NCBI GenBank assembly: GCA_913050305.1
Contig: CAJXAS010000112.1
Coordinates: 1 to 6,189, forward strand
DNA length: 6,189 bases
Direction of reading: 5' to 3'
Source: an uncultured Polaribacter sp.
GTDB lineage: Bacteria; Bacteroidota; Bacteroidia; Flavobacteriales; Flavobacteriaceae
The notes below the pieces were generated by a model, which was given only the letters and a program-made list of their open reading frames with translations, was not told the DNA's origin and did no database searches. Shown piece after piece: positions 1-4,784 of this stretch (position 1 is the first letter of the stretch; every line of letters starts with the position of its first letter). Position numbers and translations under genes: made by a program.

Positions 1-1102
1 CTTTGCAGGAGAATATCCTTGTAATGACTATGATTTACTAAGCCATTTTAATTTAAATGAATTGGCAGGTTCTGGCACTGAAGGTAATGATTCTTGGGGC
101 TGGACAGATGAAGAAACCAACAAAGAATACGCTTTAATGGGCACCAATAAAGGAATTGTATTTATTGATATTACAGATCCTTCAAACACACTTATTTTAG
201 GTATTCTAAAAACAGCTACAGTAAATAGTTCTTGGAGAGATGTAAAAGTGTACAATTCTCATGCATTTATTGTAAGTGAAGCTACAAACCATGGAATGCA
301 AGTTTTTGATTTAAAACGCTTAAGAAATGTTTTAAATCCTCCAGAAATTTTTTTAGCAGACACTCATTTCACCGAATTTGGGAGAGCTCATAACATTGTA
401 ATTAACGAAGCTAGTGGCTATGCATATATAGTAGGAGCAAGCAGAAGCTCTACCTACGGTGGTGGCGCTATTTTTATAAATATTCAAGACCCTTTAAACC
501 CAGTAATTGAAGGAGGATTTAGTGAAGGAGGTTACTCGCATGATGCCCAAGTAATTACTTACAACGGGCCAGATACAGATTATACAGATAAAGAAATTCT
601 TATAGGAAGTAATGAAAATGAAATTGTGATTGCAGATATTAGTGATAAAAAAAATCCAATCATAATTTCTACTATAAGCTATGCTAATGTGAAGTATGCA
701 CACCAGGGCTGGTTTACTGAAGATTTAAAATATTTTATTTTAGGAGATGAATTGGATGAGTTACGTCTAGGAAATAAGACAAGGTCTATTATTTTCGACT
801 TTACCGATTTGGATAATCCTGTATATCATTTTGATTACCTCGGAACTACAAACGCTATTGATCATAATGGGTATGTAAAAGATAATATTTATTACCAGGC
901 CAATTATACGGGTGGTGTGAGAATGATTGATGTATCAACCGTCGAAAATAAAGTGTTTTCAGAAGTTGGCTATTTTGATACGTACCCAGCAAATAATAAT
1001 ACAGACTTTAATGGCGTCTGGAGCGTATACCCTTATTTTCCAAGCGGAAATATTATTATAAGCGATATTGATAATGGTTTTTTTGTGATTAGAAAAAAGT
1101 AA
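1..1102 (+). CDS. Choice-of-anchor B family beta-propeller protein (5'-truncated by window edge)
   Basis: The frame is open from base 2 to the TAA at 1100-1102, giving 366 visible residues; the true start and any signal peptide lie upstream of the window. The TTG at 62 lies inside conserved sequence (YPCNDYDLLSH precedes it in frame), so it is not the start. Visible family signatures are WRDVKVYNSHAFIVSEA with HGMQVFDL (visible residues 78-103), AHNIVINEASGYAYIVG (129-144), YSHDAQVITYNGPDTDY (178-194), AHQGWFTEDLKYFILGDE (233-250), DHNGYVKDNIYYQANYTGG (287-305) and GVWSVYPYFPSG (338-349). Several LVIVD-like strands such as VFIDITDP and IVIADISDKKNP suggest a beta-propeller. The family is extracytoplasmic and named for its variable anchoring domains. 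This copy ends at FFVIRKK with no C-terminal anchor or sorting domain, so any anchor must be N-terminal. The next gene starts 13 bp downstream, which implies cotranscription. The molecular function of the family is not known to me. Confidence 0.88.
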   Translation, partial: FAGEYPCNDYDLLSHFNLNELAGSGTEGNDSWGWTDEETNKEYALMGTNKGIVFIDITDPSNTLILGILKTATVNSSWRDVKVYNSHAFIVSEATNHGMQVFDLKRLRNVLNPPEIFLADTHFTEFGRAHNIVINEASGYAYIVGASRSSTYGGGAIFINIQDPLNPVIEGGFSEGGYSHDAQVITYNGPDTDYTDKEILIGSNENEIVIADISDKKNPIIISTISYANVKYAHQGWFTEDLKYFILGDELDELRLGNKTRSIIFDFTDLDNPVYHFDYLGTTNAIDHNGYVKDNIYYQANYTGGVRMIDVSTVENKVFSEVGYFDTYPANNNTDFNGVWSVYPYFPSGNIIISDIDNGFFVIRKK

Positions 1103-1115
1103 TTATTACATACAA

Positions 1116-2435
1116 ATGAAAAAATATGCCCTAATACTCCTCTTGGTTTTTTTATATAATTGCTCAAAAAAAGATGTATTTGAAATTCCTGAAATTACTA
1201 CTAATGTATATTCTATAGAAACTATTGGGGGTTCTAAAAATGACGCTTTTAATGCTGTTACAAAAACAATAGATGATGGTTATATTGCTGCAGGCTATGC
1301 ACAAAGCAATGATGGAGATATTATTTCAAAAGCAAATATCTCTTATGATTTTTTAGTCTCAAAGTTTTCCTCGGAAAACATCCTAGAATGGCAAAAACAT
1401 TTTGGAGGCTCAGAAAATGATAAAGCTCTAGATATTATTCAAACTTTAGGAGGTGACTTTATCGTTTTAGGGTCTTCTGAAAGTTCAGATTTAGATGTTT
1501 CTGAAAATGCAGGTTCTAAAGACTTTTGGTTGGTAAAGCTTTCAAATAACGGAATGTTACTTTGGGAAAAATCATTCGGGTTTTTAGGTGAAGATTATGG
1601 TACAACGCTTTTAGAAACTAAAGATGGTGGTTTTCTTATTACTGGTGTTTTAGATGTTTCTGCTTCCAACGGACAAGGAAATGCAAAATCTACTATTATA
1701 AACCATGCAGGTGGAGATTATTGGGTTTTAAAAACAAACAACTTAGGTGCTTTAGAATGGAGTAGATATTTTGGAGGCTCTTTTACAGAAATCCCGCTAG
1801 GAATTGTAGAAACTGATAACCATAATTATATAATTGTAGGCTCCTCTGATAGTAACGATTTTAATATTTCAAATAATAATGGATCCTATGATTTTTGGAT
1901 GACTAAAATAGCACCTGATGGAAGTCTTCTATTAGAAAAAACATTTGGCGGTTCTGAAATTGACGAAGCTTCTGCAATTATAGCTACAAATGATGGAAAC
2001 TTTATAATTGTTGGAGACACTAGAAGCGCAGATAAAGATGTTTCTAAAAATAATGGCGCAGCAGATATTTGGATACTTAAGGTTTCTAAAGAAGGAAATC
2101 TTATTTGGGAAAAAACAATTGGAGGATCTAGTTTTGAAGTTGCAAAAGCAATTTATAAAACACAAGATAATGGGTTTTTAATTGCAGGAAGTTCTAGAAG
2201 CTTAGACAACGGTTTTCAAAACAAAGGTCAAAATGATGCCCTTATTTTAAAAATTGACGAAAACGGGAACCTTTTATGGCAAAAAACAGTTGGTGGATCG
2301 GAAATAGACTTTTTATACGATGTTATAGAACTAAATAACAAATCGATTATTGCCGTTGGTGAAAGTAGTAGTTCAGATCAAGACATTTCTGAAAACAAAG
2401 GATTTACAGACGCATTAATCATTCAAATAAAATGA
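1116..2435 (+). CDS. Seven-repeat beta-propeller lipoprotein, function unknown
   Basis: A 439-residue protein. The N-terminus has a Lys-Lys start, a hydrophobic core and a lipobox LYNC (13-16), so it is predicted to be processed by signal peptidase II with lipidation at Cys16. The rest is seven tandem units of about 58 residues, with GG(S) turns at residues 38, 97, 155 (degenerate GFLG), 220, 278, 336 and 393. A typical unit runs GGSxxDxxxxI, then T-x-DGGFxIxG, then SxSxDxDVSxNxGxxDxW, then (I/V)LK(V/I), then xxGNLLWEKT. The last unit lacks its final strand, and the N-terminal VYSIETIGG matches that strand, so N- and C-terminal pieces probably close one blade as in a seven-bladed propeller. 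There is no C-terminal sorting signal. The ATG at 1116 is chosen because it directly precedes the signal peptide. The stop overlaps the MbnP-like start by 4 bp, suggesting translational coupling. I do not recognise a specific function; a binding or scaffold role for the downstream pair is inference only. Confidence 0.87.
   Translation: MKKYALILLLVFLYNCSKKDVFEIPEITTNVYSIETIGGSKNDAFNAVTKTIDDGYIAAGYAQSNDGDIISKANISYDFLVSKFSSENILEWQKHFGGSENDKALDIIQTLGGDFIVLGSSESSDLDVSENAGSKDFWLVKLSNNGMLLWEKSFGFLGEDYGTTLLETKDGGFLITGVLDVSASNGQGNAKSTIINHAGGDYWVLKTNNLGALEWSRYFGGSFTEIPLGIVETDNHNYIIVGSSDSNDFNISNNNGSYDFWMTKIAPDGSLLLEKTFGGSEIDEASAIIATNDGNFIIVGDTRSADKDVSKNNGAADIWILKVSKEGNLIWEKTIGGSSFEVAKAIYKTQDNGFLIAGSSRSLDNGFQNKGQNDALILKIDENGNLLWQKTVGGSEIDFLYDVIELNNKSIIAVGESSSSDQDISENKGFTDALIIQIK
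1206..2432 (+). repeat. Seven tandem ~58-residue protein repeats within the lipoprotein gene
   Basis: Codons for the GG(S) turns begin at about 1227, 1404, 1578, 1773, 1947, 2121 and 2292, giving unit lengths of 59, 58, 65, 58, 58 and 57 residues plus a shorter last unit. Conservation is clear at protein level (GGS, DGGF, DVSxNxG, DxW, GNLLWEKT). At DNA level I see only short matches, so the duplication is old rather than a recent tandem expansion. Unit 3 is the most divergent: its turn is GFLG and it carries about seven extra residues around 185-199. Confidence 0.85.
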
Positions 2436-3181
2436 AAAAAAAATACTGTTTATTAATTTTAACGCTCCTTCTTGTAACTGGCTGTAACGAAGAACTTGAT
2501 TGCTGTGTGCAACCAGAACAATTTACAGTAACCTTAAACTTTACACATCATTGGAATGGATTAAAAATTACACCACAAGATTTTAATGAATTAAAGTTTA
2601 CAAACGAAAATGGAGAGCGATTAAGTATTGAAAGATTGCGGTATCTTGTTTCAAATATTAGTCTCATAAATAGTAAAAACTATCATTTAATTGATGTTGG
2701 AGAAAATTATGGAACATCCATTACCTTTCCTGAACTTACAGATGAATCCTATGCGCTCTCTTTTCGGTTTGGTTTTTCAGATGAAGATAATACAGACGGA
2801 ACTTACCAAGATTTAAATTCTGTAAGTTTTAATGTTCCAGAAATATTAGGGGGTGGGTATCATTTCATGCAATTTGATGGAAAATACGTAGATAACAACA
2901 ATGAAGCATCTGGTTTTAATTACCACACCATTAAAGCTGTGGATAGAACAGATCCTGATAATTTAAAATTTGAGGATACTTCATTTGAAGTAAATTTAGG
3001 AACAATAGTGGTTGCAGATACTACTGAAATTGAGATTAAAATGAACCTTGCAGAATGGTTTAAAAATCCGAATACATGGAACTTAAATGAGTTAAATACC
3101 GTTTTAATGCCAAATTTTGAAGCTCAAAAAATGATGCGCGCAAATGGAGGGTCCGTTTTTAGTTTGGGTGTAGTGAATTAA
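2432..3181 (+). CDS. MbnP-family lipoprotein, putative copper-binding partner of the downstream diheme peroxidase
   Basis: A 249-residue protein with a Lys-rich start and lipobox VTGC (15-18), so a predicted lipoprotein anchored at Cys18; a vicinal Cys24-Cys25 pair follows. Family-like segments are FTHHWNG (37-43), ERLRYLVSNISLI (67-79), YALSFRFGFSDEDNTDG (107-123), GGGYHFMQFDGKY (140-152), FNYHT (162-166) and MRANGGSVFSLG (235-246). Known MbnP and related MopE/CorA proteins bind copper using histidines and a kynurenine made from tryptophan by a partner diheme enzyme. The only tryptophans here are W41, W209 and W216. W41 sits next to H39/H40, and H144 and H165 lie in conserved segments, so these are my candidate site residues (inference). 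The tryptophan-rich stretch I recall just before the GY-x-F motif of classical MbnP is absent here. The start at 2432 overlaps the preceding stop, and the peroxidase gene follows after 59 bp. Assignment to the family is fairly sure; the copper role is not shown by sequence alone. Confidence 0.8.
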   Translation: MKKKYCLLILTLLLVTGCNEELDCCVQPEQFTVTLNFTHHWNGLKITPQDFNELKFTNENGERLSIERLRYLVSNISLINSKNYHLIDVGENYGTSITFPELTDESYALSFRFGFSDEDNTDGTYQDLNSVSFNVPEILGGGYHFMQFDGKYVDNNNEASGFNYHTIKAVDRTDPDNLKFEDTSFEVNLGTIVVADTTEIEIKMNLAEWFKNPNTWNLNELNTVLMPNFEAQKMMRANGGSVFSLGVVN

Positions 3182-3188
3182 TAATACA

Positions 3189-3230
3189 TTGTTATTAAGG
3201 TTTCCAGGGTTTAAGAACTTGTAATGACAA
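3189..3230 (+). other. Intercistronic hairpin between the MbnP-like and peroxidase genes
   Basis: TTGTTATTA (3189-3197) pairs with TAATGACAA (3222-3230) over nine positions with one G-U pair. After a single bulged G (3221), the stem continues for six pairs (3198-3203 with 3215-3220, two of them G-U), leaving an 11-nt loop. It fills most of the 59-bp gap and ends 10 nt before the peroxidase ATG. No T-run follows, so it does not look like an intrinsic terminator. It may affect mRNA stability, processing or translation of the peroxidase; function is inference. Confidence 0.45.
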
Positions 3231-3240
3231 AGAAAAACAC

Positions 3241-4299
3241 ATGATAAAACCGTATATATATTTCTTTGCCTTTTTTCTTTTGACGTGTTGTTCGTCCAAA
3301 GAAGAAGAAATCTATACACCAATTCCATACAACTTAGAAATACCCGCTCTTTTTGCAGATAAATTAATTGCTCCTATAATTCCTACAGACAATTTATTAA
3401 CCGAAGAAGGGGTGTTGTTAGGTAAAAAACTGTTTTTTGATAAAAAGTTATCGGGAGACAACACACAAGCTTGCAGCTCTTGCCACAATCCTAAAAAAGC
3501 ATTTACAGACCAACAACAATTTAGTGCAGGGGTACAAGGAGAATTTGGTGCAAGAAATGCAATGCCTTTATTTAATTTAGCTTGGAATTTTGATGAACGT
3601 TTTGCATGGGACGGAAAGGAGTTTGGACTAGAACAACAAGCTTTAGAACCTGTTTCAAATCCCATAGAGATGCACGCAAACTGGAATCTAGTGGTCCAAA
3701 AACTGCAAGAAAGCACAGAATATCCATCGTTATTTTTACGGGCCTTTGGTGCTTCCGAAATAGATGCCAAATTAGTTACAAAAGCGATTGCACAATTTGA
3801 AAGAACTCTTATTTCTGGGGATTCTAAATTTGATAAATACCTGCTTGGTGAAACCAGTTTGACGCAAGAGGAACAAAACGGGTTCAATGTTTTTATGGAT
3901 GAAGCAAAAGGAGATTGTTTTCATTGTCATGGTAGTAATAACAATCCTCTTTGGACAGATAACGCATTTCACAATAACGGTTTAGATACTACTTTTCAAG
4001 ATTTAGGATTCGGTACGGTAACAGGAGACCCTAATGATAATGGTAAATTTAAATCGCCGTCTATTCGTAATTTAGCTTTTACAGCTCCTTATATGCATGA
4101 TGGTAGGTTTGCAACGCTAGAAGAGGTTATCAATCATTATTCTGAAGGTCTTCAAAAGTCTTCAACGATAGATCCTTTAATGAAGAAGGTAAATGAAGGT
4201 GGTGTTCACTTATCTCCAAAAGATAAAAACGATTTAAAAGCCTTCCTGCTATCGCTTACCGATAGAGAATTTATAAATAATCCAAACTTTCAGGAGTAA
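3241..4299 (+). CDS. Diheme cytochrome c peroxidase-like lipoprotein, MauG/MbnH type
   Basis: A 352-residue protein with a hydrophobic signal and LLTCC at residues 13-17, so probably lipidated at Cys16 or Cys17, followed by the acidic stretch SSKEEE. Two c-type heme sites are visible, CSSCH (78-82) and CFHCH (226-230). Other landmarks are AWDGKE with W123, NPIEM with E143, and APYMHDGRF (282-290). W123 and E143 are 20 residues apart, as are MauG Trp93/Glu113 and the equivalent pair in bacterial peroxidases; they fit the inter-heme Trp and the distal-pocket Glu. Twenty-odd residues after the second landmark, NHYSEG places Y300 where classical peroxidases carry the distal Met and MauG carries its axial Tyr294. 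This favours a MauG/MbnH-type oxidase that modifies a protein partner over a simple peroxide scavenger. The obvious partner is the MbnP-like protein encoded just upstream. ATG 3241 is chosen because the signal peptide starts there. Heme attachment requires export. Substrate is inferred from context. Confidence 0.9.
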   Translation: MIKPYIYFFAFFLLTCCSSKEEEIYTPIPYNLEIPALFADKLIAPIIPTDNLLTEEGVLLGKKLFFDKKLSGDNTQACSSCHNPKKAFTDQQQFSAGVQGEFGARNAMPLFNLAWNFDERFAWDGKEFGLEQQALEPVSNPIEMHANWNLVVQKLQESTEYPSLFLRAFGASEIDAKLVTKAIAQFERTLISGDSKFDKYLLGETSLTQEEQNGFNVFMDEAKGDCFHCHGSNNNPLWTDNAFHNNGLDTTFQDLGFGTVTGDPNDNGKFKSPSIRNLAFTAPYMHDGRFATLEEVINHYSEGLQKSSTIDPLMKKVNEGGVHLSPKDKNDLKAFLLSLTDREFINNPNFQE

Positions 4300-4342
4300 T
4301 CAATAAAAGCAATCGAATTATTGGGTTTCACAATGAAAGTTC

Positions 4343-4374
4343 TTCGCTTTTCTTCTACTTATATTGTATATTTG
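4343..4374 (+). promoter_or_regulatory. Putative Bacteroidota-type promoter of the iscA/sufB operon
   Basis: TATATTTG at 4367-4374 matches the TAnnTTTG -7 consensus of Bacteroidota primary sigma promoters and lies 31 bp before the ATG at 4406. The -33 element is poor: the best candidate is TTC at 4343-4345, 21 bp upstream, rather than TTG. A transcript would start near 4380 and have a leader of roughly 25 nt. The position in the 106-bp gap, after the peroxidase stop and before the first Suf gene, supports it. Confidence 0.6.
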
Positions 4375-4405
4375 CACTCAATTTAGATTTAATCTATTTA
4401 AAAAT

Positions 4406-4735
4406 ATGATAAAAGTTTCAGACACAGCGAAGAAGAAAGTCGTAGAGTTAATGACTGACGACGGCTTTGACGCGGCAACCGATTTTGTGAGAGTTGGCGT
4501 AAAAAGTGGTGGTTGTTCAGGTTTGTCTTACGATTTAACTTTTGATAATAAAAAAGAGGAAAACGACAAAGTTTTTGAAGAGAATAACGTAAAAATTATT
4601 GTTGACAAAAAGAGTTTTTTATATTTAGTTGGTACTACCTTAGAATATTCCGGAGGCCTAAACGGGAAAGGGTTTGTATTTAATAACCCAAACGCAAATA
4701 GAACTTGTGGTTGTGGGGAATCATTTTCACTCTAA
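4406..4735 (+). CDS. A-type iron-sulfur cluster carrier (IscA/SufA/HesB family)
   Basis: A 109-residue cytoplasmic protein of the usual length for the family. A-type carriers accept Fe-S clusters or iron and pass clusters to target proteins. The three ligand cysteines are present: C37 in GGCSGLSY, and C101 and C103 in the C-terminal TCGCGESF. This is the CxnCGC pattern of E. coli IscA (Cys35, 99 and 101), with identical spacing. I start at ATG 4406 (MIKVSDTAKKKV), which aligns with the family N-terminus. An in-frame TTG at 4364 would add 14 atypical residues and overlaps the promoter element, so it is rejected. sufB begins 49 bp downstream, so the two are likely cotranscribed as part of the SUF pathway. 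Whether to call it iscA or sufA cannot be settled by sequence; the SUF context favours a SufA role. Confidence 0.95.
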   Translation: MIKVSDTAKKKVVELMTDDGFDAATDFVRVGVKSGGCSGLSYDLTFDNKKEENDKVFEENNVKIIVDKKSFLYLVGTTLEYSGGLNGKGFVFNNPNANRTCGCGESFSL

Positions 4736-4784
4736 AAAAATTAATCCTAATCTTCCCAAAGAGAAGGAATAAAAAATAAAAATT

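Noticed and set aside
62..1102. TTG at 62 as the start of the first gene
   Set aside because: The frame continues upstream to the window edge with family-like sequence (YPCNDYDLLSH), so the gene is truncated by the window rather than starting there.
3312..3887. A 191-codon open frame on the - strand inside the peroxidase gene
   Set aside because: It lies wholly antisense to a well-supported diheme enzyme, has a Ser/Cys-rich composition typical of a reverse-frame shadow, and shows no recognisable domain.
4301..4323. CAATAA/TTATTG inverted repeat after the peroxidase stop as a terminator
   Set aside because: The stem is only six AT-rich pairs with an 11-nt loop and no T-run follows, so it is not convincing as an intrinsic terminator.
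4364..4405. TTG at 4364 as the start of the A-type carrier
   Set aside because: It would add 14 residues not seen in the family and overlaps the TATATTTG promoter element; ATG 4406 gives the normal 109-residue length.
4736..4784. Regulatory element between the A-type carrier and sufB
   Set aside because: The 49-bp gap shows only a 4-bp TTCC/GGAA pairing and A-rich sequence; nothing stands out from background.
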